A DNA stretch of 64,000 bases from positions 412,296 to 476,295 of the forward strand of contig NZ_JACHGV010000007.1 of assembly GCF_014202475.1 (NCBI RefSeq), in the 5' to 3' direction. The DNA is from Streptomyces paradoxus. Lineage in GTDB: Bacteria; Actinomycetota; Actinomycetes; Streptomycetales; Streptomycetaceae. Made by a program: the position numbers and the translations under genes. The notes under the pieces are model-generated. The model was not told the origin of the DNA. It saw only the letters and a list, made by a program, of their open reading frames with translations, and made no database searches. The first letter of the stretch is position 1; every line of letters starts with the position of its first letter. This document shows positions 33,081-40,390 of this stretch, in pieces.

Positions 33081-33629
33081 TCAGAGGGTGGTTTCGCCGC
33101 ACTCCTCGGTGCGGCCGGACCGGTCGTCGAGCCGGGCGAACACCTCGCGGGCGCCGATGCCCGCGCGTTCGAGCACCTCGACCGCGCGCGCCTGCGGGTC
33201 GGCGACGATCGCCGCGAGCAGGTCGGTGCCACGGGCCCGTCCGCCCCGCCCGGCGGCGCGTTCACAGGCGTACTCCATGCACCCGGCGGCGAGCGGGGAG
33301 AATCCCGCCGCCCCCGTCACCACGGGGACTGCGCCGGAGTCCTCGACGCCGCTCTGCCAGCGCAGGCCGTAGCCGATGCTGCGCTGGACGAGATAGCCGA
33401 GCAGCCGGGCGATCTGCGGCCCGTCACCGAAGACGGCACGCGTCTCGGGGTCGGACTCCAGCAGCGAGTGCAGCAGGTGGGCGGTGTCGATCTGCCGGTC
33501 CCCGTCCCGGACGGCCCGGCGCCGCGCACCGGCGACCACCGACGTCAGATCGTCACTGAGCCTGGCATCGTTGTCCGCGCGCTGCATGCCGCGCTCAGGG
33601 GCCGACTGCCGGGGGATTCGGGATTGCAC
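33081..33629 (-). CDS. Orphan Clp N-terminal domain protein
   Basis: The 182-residue protein consists of a short polar tail and one double Clp-N domain: VVAGARRRAVRDGDRQIDTA, HLLHSLLESDPETRAVF, then the second repeat around YACERAAGRGGRARGTDLLA and IVADPQARAVEVLERAGI. In ClpA and ClpC this domain binds substrates or adaptors, and the AAA+ ATPase modules follow it. Those modules are absent here, so the protein may act as an adaptor or competitor for ClpC1. The GTG at 33629 has AGAGG just before it. Confidence 0.85.
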   Translation of the reverse strand: MQSRIPRQSAPERGMQRADNDARLSDDLTSVVAGARRRAVRDGDRQIDTAHLLHSLLESDPETRAVFGDGPQIARLLGYLVQRSIGYGLRWQSGVEDSGAVPVVTGAAGFSPLAAGCMEYACERAAGRGGRARGTDLLAAIVADPQARAVEVLERAGIGAREVFARLDDRSGRTEECGETTL

Positions 33630-33718
33630 AACCTCTACCCCATCAGTCCCGCGGGCCCGGGTCATCCGCGGCGGGAAGCATTTTCGCGTCCCACGGGAAG
33701 TGGACTCCAGCGAGCGGA

Positions 33719-33740
33719 ATCTCCTCCCTACGGAGGAGAT
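33719..33740. terminator. Hairpin with 9-bp stem
   Basis: ATCTCCTCC-CTAC-GGAGGAGAT is a perfect stem-loop in the divergent gap between the Clp-N gene and the SRPBCC gene. It could be an operator or a transcript hairpin, since no gene ends here. Confidence 0.35.
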
Positions 33741-33852
33741 CAGGCAGATTCAGACGCAGGCCCCGCGCGGCTGATGGTTCGTCAGTATTGAACATTGCGA
33801 CCGTCACGGCTACGTTCCGCGACACCCAGCCCCGACACGAAGAGGTGGTCGC

Positions 33853-34281
33853 ATGGCCGAAGTCAGCGCGGAGGCACGCATCGGGGCACCGGCCGACAAG
33901 GTGTGGGCGCACCTCACGGACTGGCCCGCGTACGGCGAGTGGAACGCGACCCACACGAGTTTCCCGGCGGGCGGCCCGGAGCCCCTGGAAGTGGGAGCGA
34001 CGTTCCAGGAGAACATGCGGCTCATGAACTTCCCGGCCGAGGTGGCCTGGACCGTCGAGGCACTGGAACCGGCGCGCGTGCTCGCCATCCGCGGCAAGGG
34101 CCCAATGGCGGTGACGGTGGCGACGCGCTACACCCTCACGCCCGACGGCGACGCCACGACGGTCCGCATCGACGGCGAGTTCACGGGCGCGACGGTGTCC
34201 CTCATGGCGGGAAAGCTCAAGGATTCGGCCACGGCCGCCCTGCACGAGTCGCTGCGCAAGCTGGACGGGCTGGTGACCTGA
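33853..34281 (+). CDS. SRPBCC (START-like) family protein
   Basis: The 142-residue protein has the SRPBCC hydrophobic-pocket fold: AEVSARIGAPADKVW-like start (AEVSAEARIGAPADKVWAHL), then LTDWPAYGEWNATHT, MRLMNFPAEVAWTVEALEP and a long C-terminal helix (ALHESLRKLDGLVT). Members bind or cyclise lipids and polyketides. No biosynthetic genes are nearby, so the ligand is unknown. The gene converges on the PadR gene, with a strong shared terminator. Confidence 0.85.
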   Translation: MAEVSAEARIGAPADKVWAHLTDWPAYGEWNATHTSFPAGGPEPLEVGATFQENMRLMNFPAEVAWTVEALEPARVLAIRGKGPMAVTVATRYTLTPDGDATTVRIDGEFTGATVSLMAGKLKDSATAALHESLRKLDGLVT

Positions 34282-34294
34282 CCTCCGGCACGCG

Positions 34295-34326
34295 CAAGCG
34301 CCCCCGGAGCCATCCGGGGGCGCTTG
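34295..34326. terminator. Bidirectional terminator between convergent genes
   Basis: CAAGCGCCCCCGG and CCGGGGGCGCTTG form a perfect 13-bp stem with a 6-nt loop between the SRPBCC and PadR stops. It can serve both directions. Confidence 0.85.
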
Positions 34327-34341
34327 TCCCGCTACGGGGGT

Positions 34342-34968
34342 TCAGTCCTCGTCGGCGAGGATGAGGTACAGCTTCTTGCGGGCTTCGTTGATGACGCCCA
34401 GCGCCTTCTCCCGCTGCTCCTTGCTACCCGTCTTCCAGACCTGGCCGAAGGCCTCCATCAGGCCGAAGCCGGCCTGGCGGATCTCGCCGAGGGCCTCCCA
34501 GTCGACCCCGCGCGAGGCCTCCTCCCAGGGCGCCTCGGACCCTTCCTCGGCGGCCTCGCGGCCCGCTTCGCTGAGCGAGAACAGCTTCTTGCCGCCCTCG
34601 GACGCACTGGCGATCAGCCCCTCGTCCTCCAGCAGCTGGAGGGTCGGGTACACCGAGCCGGGGCTGGGCTTCCACGCCCCGCCGCTGCGCTCGGCGATCT
34701 CCTGGATCATCTCGTAGCCGTGCATCGGCCGGTCCTTCAGCAGGGCCAGGATCGAGGCGCGCACGTCACCGCGCCGCGCCCTCCCCCTCGGCCCCCCGCG
34801 CCCTCGTCCGCCCCAGGGGCCGGGACCGAAGCCCGGGCCACCGGGCCCGCCCCAGCCGGGGCCACCGGGCCCGAACGGACCGAAGGCGGCACGAAGCCCT
34901 TCGAAGCCGCCCCGGCCGTGATGCGGGCCGCCGTGTCCATGTCCACGCTCGAATCCGTGGGTACGCAT
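34342..34968 (-). CDS. PadR-family regulator with Gly/His-rich N-terminus
   Basis: The 208-residue protein starts with about 65 Gly/Pro/His/Arg-rich residues, then has a PadR winged helix (VRASILALLKDRPMHGYEMI, WKPSPGSVYPTLQLLEDEGL) and a C-terminal helical dimer domain. PadR proteins usually repress stress or efflux genes and themselves. The ATG at 34968 has GGAGAG upstream. A perfect ATCGTTGA-N14-TCAACGAT repeat lies at the promoter, which suggests autoregulation. Confidence 0.9.
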   Translation of the reverse strand: MRTHGFERGHGHGGPHHGRGGFEGLRAAFGPFGPGGPGWGGPGGPGFGPGPWGGRGRGGPRGRARRGDVRASILALLKDRPMHGYEMIQEIAERSGGAWKPSPGSVYPTLQLLEDEGLIASASEGGKKLFSLSEAGREAAEEGSEAPWEEASRGVDWEALGEIRQAGFGLMEAFGQVWKTGSKEQREKALGVINEARKKLYLILADED

Positions 34969-34987
34969 CGCAACCACTCTCCATTCC

Positions 34988-35017
34988 ATCGTTGATCTGT
35001 CGCGATGTCTCAACGAT
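34988..35017. promoter_or_regulatory. PadR operator candidate
   Basis: ATCGTTGA and TCAACGAT are perfect 8-bp arms around 14 bp that contain a central TCGCGA palindrome, 20-49 bp upstream of the PadR ATG. This size suits a PadR dimer. Confidence 0.7.
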
Positions 35018-35133
35018 ATATCGGTAACGCGCGAACGACAAGACCCTCTTCGCGAAGCCCGGTCGGCAGAATCGGTCCAGCGCCCGTGAATTGGCCTTGG
35101 CCTGCGGCTTCACGGGAGCCCTAGCGTCGCGGC

Positions 35134-35952
35134 ATGCGGATTCGAATCGTCGACGCCTTCACCGATCGCCCCTTCTCCGGCAACCCGGCCGGAGTCCTGC
35201 TGCTGACCGGCGCGCACTCCTTCCCGGACGACACCTGGCTGCAGAACGTCGCCCTGGAGGTCAACCACGCCGAGACGGCCTTCGCCCACCCGCTCCCCGA
35301 AGGCGCCGAGGCCGACTGGGCCCTGCGCTGGTTCACTCCGGCCACCGAGGTCGCGCTGTGCGGCCACGCGACCCTCGCCACCGCCCACGTGCTGCACGCG
35401 ACCGGCGCCCACCAGGGCCCGGTGCGGTTCGCGACCCGCAGCGGCGTCCTGGTCGCCACGCCCGCCGGGGACGGCTCCGTCACGCTGGACTTCCCGACGG
35501 CCCCGCTCACCCGCGTCGACCCGCCCGGCGGCCTGGCCGAGGCGCTGGGCGCCGAACCGCTCACGGTTCTCGACACCGGACCGAACGTGGGCGACCTGCT
35601 CGTCGAGGTCGACGGCGAGAAGACGGTGCACGGCCTCGCCCCCGACCTGAAGGCCCTCGCCGCCCACTCCGAGCGCGGCGTCATCGCCACCGCTCTGGCC
35701 GAGGACCCCGCCCGGGGCCACGACTACGTCTCGCGCTGCTTCTTCCCGAACGTCGGCATCGACGAGGACCCGGTCACCGGCAGCGCCCACACCGCCCTCG
35801 CCCCGTTCTGGTCCGAGCGACTGGGCCGAGCCGCCCTCACCGGGCTGCAGGCCTCACCCCGCTCCGGCCGCGTCCGGACGGAGCTGCGCGGCGACCGCAC
35901 CCTGCTGACCGGCAGGGCCGTCACCGTCATCGAGGGCGACCTGCTGGCCTGA
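35134..35952 (+). CDS. PhzF-family isomerase-like protein
   Basis: The 272-residue protein has the diaminopimelate-epimerase-like PhzF fold. It starts MRIRIVDAFTDRPFSGNPAG and carries the catalytic Glu in LEVNHAETAF (about residue 46), FTPATEVALCGHATLATAHV and the second half's DEDPVTGSAHTALAPFW. PhzF itself isomerises a phenazine precursor; most homologues, like this one far from phenazine genes, have unknown substrates. The ATG lies in the gap that also holds the PadR operator (divergent). Confidence 0.92.
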   Translation: MRIRIVDAFTDRPFSGNPAGVLLLTGAHSFPDDTWLQNVALEVNHAETAFAHPLPEGAEADWALRWFTPATEVALCGHATLATAHVLHATGAHQGPVRFATRSGVLVATPAGDGSVTLDFPTAPLTRVDPPGGLAEALGAEPLTVLDTGPNVGDLLVEVDGEKTVHGLAPDLKALAAHSERGVIATALAEDPARGHDYVSRCFFPNVGIDEDPVTGSAHTALAPFWSERLGRAALTGLQASPRSGRVRTELRGDRTLLTGRAVTVIEGDLLA

Positions 35953-35959
35953 GACACGG

Positions 35960-35992
35960 AAGGGGGCGTACGACGGTGTCGTACGCCCCCTT
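35960..35992. terminator. Bidirectional terminator
   Basis: AAGGGGGCGTACGAC and GTCGTACGCCCCCTT form a perfect 15-bp stem with a GGT loop between the convergent PhzF and CPBP genes. Confidence 0.85.
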
Positions 35993-36002
35993 GCGTACCG
36001 CG

Positions 36003-36803
36003 TCACGCCGTCGGCAGCCAGCCCACCTTGCCCGCCAGCAGCGCGTACCCGACGAATGCCCCGATGTCGAGCAGCGAGTGGGCCACCACGAGCGGGCCGA
36101 CCCGCCCCCAGCGCCGGTAGAGGTAGACGAAGACGACGCCCATGACCATGTTTCCGATGAAGCCGCCGATGCCCTGGTAGAGGTGGTACGAGCCGCGCAG
36201 AACGGCGCTGCCGGCCAACGCGGCCGTCGGTGACCAGCCCAGCCGGTCCAGGCGCCGCAGCAGGTAGCCGACGACGATCACCTCTTCCAGCACCGCGTTC
36301 TGGATCGCCGCGAGGATCAGTACCGGGTACTTCCACCACACCGGCGGCAGCGCTTCGGGCACCACGGTGAGGTTGAAGCCGAGCCCGCGGGCCGCGAGGT
36401 AGAAGGCGATGCCGGTGCTGCCGATGACCGCGGCGATCGCCGCCCCGCGACCGAGGTCGAACCACGGCCGGGTGCGGTCGAAGCCGATCGCGCGCAGGCT
36501 CGCGCCCTCGCGCAGCAGGAAGTGCGCGACGAGGGCGACGGGGACGAGCGCCGTGGTGATGCCGAAGAGCTGCCAGGCGAGGTCGAGCCAGGGCCGGCCG
36601 GGCGCGGCCGAGGCGTTCATCGTGGCCGCCTGGTCCTTGAGGCCGCCCGGCTTGGTGACCGACCCGATGAAGCTGATCAGCGCGGACACTCCGCTCGCGC
36701 CCAGCGACAGGGCGAGGACCAGCAGCGTCTCGTCGCGGAGCATCCGCCGTGAGAGCCCCTGCTCGGGAATGGAACCGCCCACCGGGTTCGCCTCCGCCTG
36801 CAC
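36003..36803 (-). CDS. CPBP-family intramembrane protease-like protein
   Basis: The 266-residue membrane protein has eight or so hydrophobic segments and the CPBP (Abi) motifs: EEVIVVGYLLRRL (paired Glu), SYHLYQGIGGFIGN (His) and VAHSLLD (His and Asp). CAAX-like members cut proteins inside the membrane, but many bacterial members have no known target. GTG 36803 is preferred because GGAGG lies 5 bp before it; a GTG 12 bp upstream (36815) is also open. Confidence 0.82.
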   Translation of the reverse strand: MQAEANPVGGSIPEQGLSRRMLRDETLLVLALSLGASGVSALISFIGSVTKPGGLKDQAATMNASAAPGRPWLDLAWQLFGITTALVPVALVAHFLLREGASLRAIGFDRTRPWFDLGRGAAIAAVIGSTGIAFYLAARGLGFNLTVVPEALPPVWWKYPVLILAAIQNAVLEEVIVVGYLLRRLDRLGWSPTAALAGSAVLRGSYHLYQGIGGFIGNMVMGVVFVYLYRRWGRVGPLVVAHSLLDIGAFVGYALLAGKVGWLPTA

Positions 36804-36872
36804 ACCTGCCTCCACTTCACCGACGTGTCGGATCAGTATGGCGGCAGCGGGATGTCACCCCGACGGCGGCGG

Positions 36873-38390
36873 TCAGTCCGGCGACACCGGCTCCGGCAGT
36901 TCCACCGGCCAGCTGTGGACCGGGTCGCCCTTGTGCATCAGCTCGCGGTAGCGCCGGGTCGTGGCGGCCAGCGCGTCGTCCCGGGAGAGGCCCGCGTCCA
37001 GTGCCTTGTGGAACGTGGCGGCCTGCCAGCTCGCCCCGTTCACCCGGCGCCGGCAGCGCTCCTCGATCACGCCCAGGTACAGATCACGGTCGGCCGGCTC
37101 GACTCCCCAGGCGTCCAGTCCGGCCTCGGCGAGCGGCAGCAGTTCGTCGCGGATCAGGCTCACGGCGTCGACCTCGGTGGTGCCGCTGTAGCGGCCGCGC
37201 CGGGGCCAGGTGAAGCGGGCGTCGATGCCGTCCTTGCACGCGGCGTCGAAGTTGGCGGCGGCCGCCTCGAACGGCAGCCGCGTCCAGACCGGCCGGGACT
37301 CCTCGGCGAGGGCCCGGACGACCCCGTAGAAGAAGGCCGCGTTGGCGATGACGTCGATGACGGTGGGTCCGGCCGGCAGGACGCGGTTCTCCACGCGCAG
37401 GTGCGGGACGCCGTCGGCGATGCCGTACACCGGGCGGTTCCAGCGGTAGATCGTGCCGTTGTGCAGCACGAGTTCCGCGAGCGACGGTGTGCCGCCCTGG
37501 TCGAGCACCTTCAGCGGGTCCTCGTCGTCGCAGATCGGCAACAGCGCCGGGTAGTAACGCAGGTTCTCCTCGAAGAGGTCGTACGCCGAGGTGACCCAGC
37601 GCTCCCCGAACCAGGTGCGCGGCCGGACGCCCTGGGCCTGGAGCTCGGGCGGGCGGGTGTCGGTGGACTGCTGGAACAGCGGGGGCCGCGACTCGCGCCA
37701 CAACTCCCGGCCGAAGAGGAAGGGCGAGTTGGCGCCGACGGCGATCTGCGCGGCGGCGACCGCCTGGGCCGCATTCCACACGTCGGCGAAGCGGGCCGGG
37801 GTCACCTGGAGGTGCAGCTGCACGGAGGTGCAGGCGGCCTCCGGCGCGATGGACTTCGAGGTGCAGCTCAGGTGCTCCACGCCGTCGATGTCGAGGGTGA
37901 ACTCCTCGCCGCGGGCGGCCACGATCTGGTCGTTGAGGAGGGTGTACCGGTCGACGTCGGAGAGGTTCGACGACACCAGGTCGTCACGGTCGAGAGTCGG
38001 CAGAATACCGATCATCACAATGCCCGCGTCGACCTCGCCGGCTTTCCGGTCGGCATATGCCAGTGACGTACGGAGTTCCTCCGCGAGGCGGTCGAATACC
38101 CGGCCCCCCAGACGGTGTGGGGGAATGTTGACTTCCAGATTGAACATGGCGAGTTCTGTTTGGAAATCACGGCTCGCGATGCGTTCGAGGACTTGCCCGT
38201 TCAACATTTTCGGCATGCCGTCGGCGCCCGCGAGATTCAGCTCGATCTCCAGCCCCATGAGGTTCTTGGGGCGATCGAACCGCTTCTCCGCCAGGAGTCG
38301 CTCCAAGCCCGTCAGGCACTGACGCAGCTTGTCGCGGTAGCGCTGGCGATCGGCCAGGTCGAACCTGCCTGCCGCGACCTTCTCCCCCAT
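36873..38390 (-). CDS. Glutamate-cysteine ligase family protein
   Basis: The 505-residue protein belongs to the GCS2-type glutamate-cysteine ligases: KNLMGLEIELNLAGADGMPK at the start, FNLEVNIPPHRLGG, and HLRVENRVLPAGPTVIDV. In Streptomyces such enzymes can make gamma-glutamyl-cysteine for ergothioneine (EgtA); mycothiol is made by other genes. There are no ergothioneine genes nearby, so the specific product is uncertain. The ATG at 38390 is well placed. A CGATCGATAACG element lies upstream. Confidence 0.85.
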   Translation of the reverse strand: MGEKVAAGRFDLADRQRYRDKLRQCLTGLERLLAEKRFDRPKNLMGLEIELNLAGADGMPKMLNGQVLERIASRDFQTELAMFNLEVNIPPHRLGGRVFDRLAEELRTSLAYADRKAGEVDAGIVMIGILPTLDRDDLVSSNLSDVDRYTLLNDQIVAARGEEFTLDIDGVEHLSCTSKSIAPEAACTSVQLHLQVTPARFADVWNAAQAVAAAQIAVGANSPFLFGRELWRESRPPLFQQSTDTRPPELQAQGVRPRTWFGERWVTSAYDLFEENLRYYPALLPICDDEDPLKVLDQGGTPSLAELVLHNGTIYRWNRPVYGIADGVPHLRVENRVLPAGPTVIDVIANAAFFYGVVRALAEESRPVWTRLPFEAAAANFDAACKDGIDARFTWPRRGRYSGTTEVDAVSLIRDELLPLAEAGLDAWGVEPADRDLYLGVIEERCRRRVNGASWQAATFHKALDAGLSRDDALAATTRRYRELMHKGDPVHSWPVELPEPVSPD

Positions 38391-38949
38391 CGAACGTCCT
38401 TCCTCGGTGGTGCGGGCCAGGATCCAGGGCCGCCGGGGTCCCGGTCAGGTGGAGGATGCCCAGCGAAAGCGATCGATAACGTCCCGGCCGGACCCGTCGG
38501 CCGCTACGCTGGTCACGAGTGACCGGTGGCACATTCACTCGGCATGACGCACAGGACGGGTTTCGGGGCCTTAAGAACTCGTGAAAAACGCCGACGAGAA
38601 TGGGCCGACCGGTTCGCGGGCATTCGCCGAGGTCATCGCCGTGCACCCCCACCCGGAATCGGGATAATTCTCGCGTATCGCCGACCGAATGTACCCTTGT
38701 TCTACTCACCGGAAACGGCTAGACGAAACACAGTCTGAACCCGTGTCGTATAAACTCCGCGAACAAGGCAGAAGGTTGGCGCCCACGGTCGACGGGTCCT
38801 GCCGTCGAGGCGACGCGGACCCCACCCCCCTCGCGTTCTCATGACCCCGGCCCCTGCCTCTCTGACCCTCGTGAGCTGACAGCGCCGTCCGCCCCCGCCC
38901 CCGCCCCCGCCCTCGCGCCACCGTGCCTTTGAATGAGAGGCGACCCACC
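38391..38949. other. Long divergent intergenic region
   Basis: This 559-bp gap separates two divergent genes. It contains a GGTCAC-GA-GTGACC palindrome (38511-38524), an AT-richer stretch near 38660-38760 that could hold promoters (TTGTTC about 17 bp from TAGACG), and four C-runs (CCCCCG repeats) at 38893-38913. I see no convincing gene in it. Confidence 0.55.
38511..38524. promoter_or_regulatory. Palindrome upstream of the GCS2 gene
   Basis: GGTCAC-GA-GTGACC is a perfect 6-bp inverted repeat about 120 bp upstream of the ligase ATG. It is a candidate operator with no assigned regulator. Confidence 0.4.
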
Positions 38950-39534
38950 ATGCCGCTGCATGTCCCTCCGGCTCCCGCGCCCGCACTCCGTTCCGTCCTC
39001 AGTGCGCTCTCCTCTCCGACCGCGGTCCGCGAAGCCCGAACTCCCTCCCTGCTCGGCACCCAGGGACCCGCCACACCCGAGCTCCCCCTGCCCGTGCACG
39101 TCCTCGACCACGTGACGGCCGAGGGCGTGTCCGCGACCCGGCTGGCCGGGTGGCGTTTCCTGATCCGCTGCGGCGACCGCGCCGTGGCCGCGGCGGAGAC
39201 CATGCTGACTCCCGACGGCTGGGCCTTCTCCCACTTCTTCGAAGGCCCGTACATCACCTCCACCGAGCGCGCCCTGCGCCAGGCCGAGACGATGCCGCAG
39301 CCGTACCAGCCCCGCCTGCTGTCGGTGCCCGGCCTGTACATGCTGACGCTCTGGCTGCACGAGGACTGCACCGCGGACGGCGCCGCCGGCCATCCCGCCG
39401 CCACCGACCTGCTCGTCCCGCTGGCGCCCGCACCTCCCGGCATCGCCGCCCACCGCCCGCACCGCGTCGCCGAACTCCTCCCGGTGCTGACACACCGGGT
39501 CACTCCCACCAGACTGCTCGGCTCACCCGCCTGA
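38950..39534 (+). CDS. Conserved hypothetical protein of Streptomyces
   Basis: The 194-residue protein has an N-terminal Pro/Ala-rich tail (MPLHVPPAPAPALRSVLSAL) and a globular part with VHVLDHVTAEGVSATRLAGW, RFLIRCGDRAVAAAETMLTP and GPYITSTERALRQAE. I recognise no domain. It has no signal peptide or membrane segment, so it is likely cytoplasmic. The ATG at 38950 is preferred over a GTG at 38923 because GAGAGG precedes it at the right distance. A terminator follows. Confidence 0.7.
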   Translation: MPLHVPPAPAPALRSVLSALSSPTAVREARTPSLLGTQGPATPELPLPVHVLDHVTAEGVSATRLAGWRFLIRCGDRAVAAAETMLTPDGWAFSHFFEGPYITSTERALRQAETMPQPYQPRLLSVPGLYMLTLWLHEDCTADGAAGHPAATDLLVPLAPAPPGIAAHRPHRVAELLPVLTHRVTPTRLLGSPA

Positions 39535-39555
39535 AGCGCCGCGCAGCCCCTCGCA

Positions 39556-39582
39556 CCCCGTCGCCGAATTCCGGCGGCGGGG
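39556..39582 (+). terminator. Terminator hairpin
   Basis: CCCCGTCGCCG and CGGCGGCGGGG pair with one G-T wobble around AATTC, 22 bp after the stop at 39534. Confidence 0.65.
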
Positions 39583-39623
39583 TCGTTCCTTTCCCCGTCA
39601 GCCGTCAATGGTGCGCCCGGCCG

Positions 39624-39686
39624 CTCACACGATCGCTTTACCCCTCACACGATCGCTCGTACGAGCAAGTAATTGCTCGTACGAGC
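39624..39686. repeat. 20-bp-phased palindrome and repeat array upstream of the DUF5999 gene
   Basis: Two direct copies of CTCACACGATCGCT (39624-39637, 39644-39657) are spaced by 20 bp. The second runs into two copies of the perfect palindrome GCTCGTACGAGC (39655-39666, 39675-39686), again 20 bp apart. All four elements thus share a two-turn helical phase, with AAGTAATT between the palindromes. This is most likely a cooperative protein-binding array in the promoter region of the downstream gene. It is not a CRISPR array, since the units are too short and too few. Confidence 0.8.
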
Positions 39687-39976
39687 CGGAAAGGGGAGCC
39701 GCCCGAGCGGACTAGCCCTATTCGGCCACTGCGAACCACCCGAAGGGACAGTGCAGTTGGGATGAACCGTCCGCGCGGGTGATGCGTCATGAACCTGTGA
39801 GAAGCGGTGCCGCGAAATCCCTGCGGAATGACGCCCGTGGGGCAACACTGGGTTCCGACGACTTATCACAACGGGGGGCGGCCATGAACGACACTTCTAG
39901 CCGCGGAACAGACACGACAGCCGACTCAGACAACTCAGTCTCATCATCCATCTCAACCCAGCGAAAGATCCCACCC
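39687..39976. other. Upstream region of the DUF5999 gene
   Basis: This stretch continues the gap after the repeat array. Near 39870-39884 lies GGGGGGCGGCC before an in-frame ATG (39884), which would add 31 Ser/Thr/Asp-rich residues to the DUF5999 protein. Its codons have low GC at third positions, so it looks more like untranslated leader. Several one- to six-codon mini-ORFs (ATG...TGA) lie near 39762-39800. Confidence 0.4.
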
Positions 39977-40180
39977 ATGTGCCAGCACCAGACCCAGTGC
40001 CCTTCAGCAGAATCCGCCGACCGGGAATCCGCCCGCCTCGTGGCGCACCACCCGGAGCAGGGATGGAGCCTGCTGTGCAACGGCGTGGTGCTCTTCGAGG
40101 ACACCGGCGAGCTCCTGCCGGACGGCCGGGCCATCGCCCCGCACCGTCCGCTGGCGGGCCAGGTGATGACGGCCGCCTGA
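39977..40180 (+). CDS. DUF5999 family protein
   Basis: The 67-residue protein begins MCQHQTQCPSAESADRESAR and continues HPEQGWSLLCNGVVLFEDTG, the full signature of DUF5999, a small Streptomyces-specific family of unknown function. Two or three Cys with neighbouring His (MCQHQTQC) could bind metal. The core start is the ATG at 39977. A longer form from 39884 is possible. It is preceded by the phased palindrome array and so may be tightly controlled. Confidence 0.8.
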   Translation: MCQHQTQCPSAESADRESARLVAHHPEQGWSLLCNGVVLFEDTGELLPDGRAIAPHRPLAGQVMTAA

Positions 40181-40390
40181 GGCCGCGCGGCGGGGCGACG
40201 CCCCGCCGGCACACATGAGGGGCCGGCCGCAGGACACCCTGCGAACCGGCCCCGACGCATGTCCGGGGGTCGTCACTCACCGTCACCCCTCGCGACGTGC
40301 CGTTCCCGGCTCGTACGCCTTCCCACGGATGCCCGTTTTCCGGAAGACTCCTGGAAGTTTCGCGGTGACCCGTCGACGGAGGTGGGGCAA
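40181..40390. other. Region before the LacI gene: terminators and operator-like site
   Basis: GC-rich inverted repeats just after the DUF5999 stop (around 40188-40250) look like a terminator. A palindrome TTCCGGAA lies at 40337-40344, and GGAAGTTTCG (40353-40362) resembles a half of the CGAAAGTTTCG palindrome found at the ABC operon promoter. Confidence 0.45.
40353..40362. promoter_or_regulatory. Half operator upstream of lacI-type gene
   Basis: GGAAGTTTCG matches the right half and centre of CGAAAGTTTCG. It lies 28 bp upstream of the LacI GTG start and could allow weak autoregulation. Confidence 0.35.

Noticed and set aside
38526..38738. 70-codon plus-strand frame in the long divergent gap
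   Set aside because: Low third-position GC bias, many Arg residues, no ribosome binding site and no family likeness.
39624..39686. Start of a CRISPR array
   Set aside because: The repeat units are 12-14 bp with 6-8 bp spacers and only two copies each, far too short; no cas gene is present.
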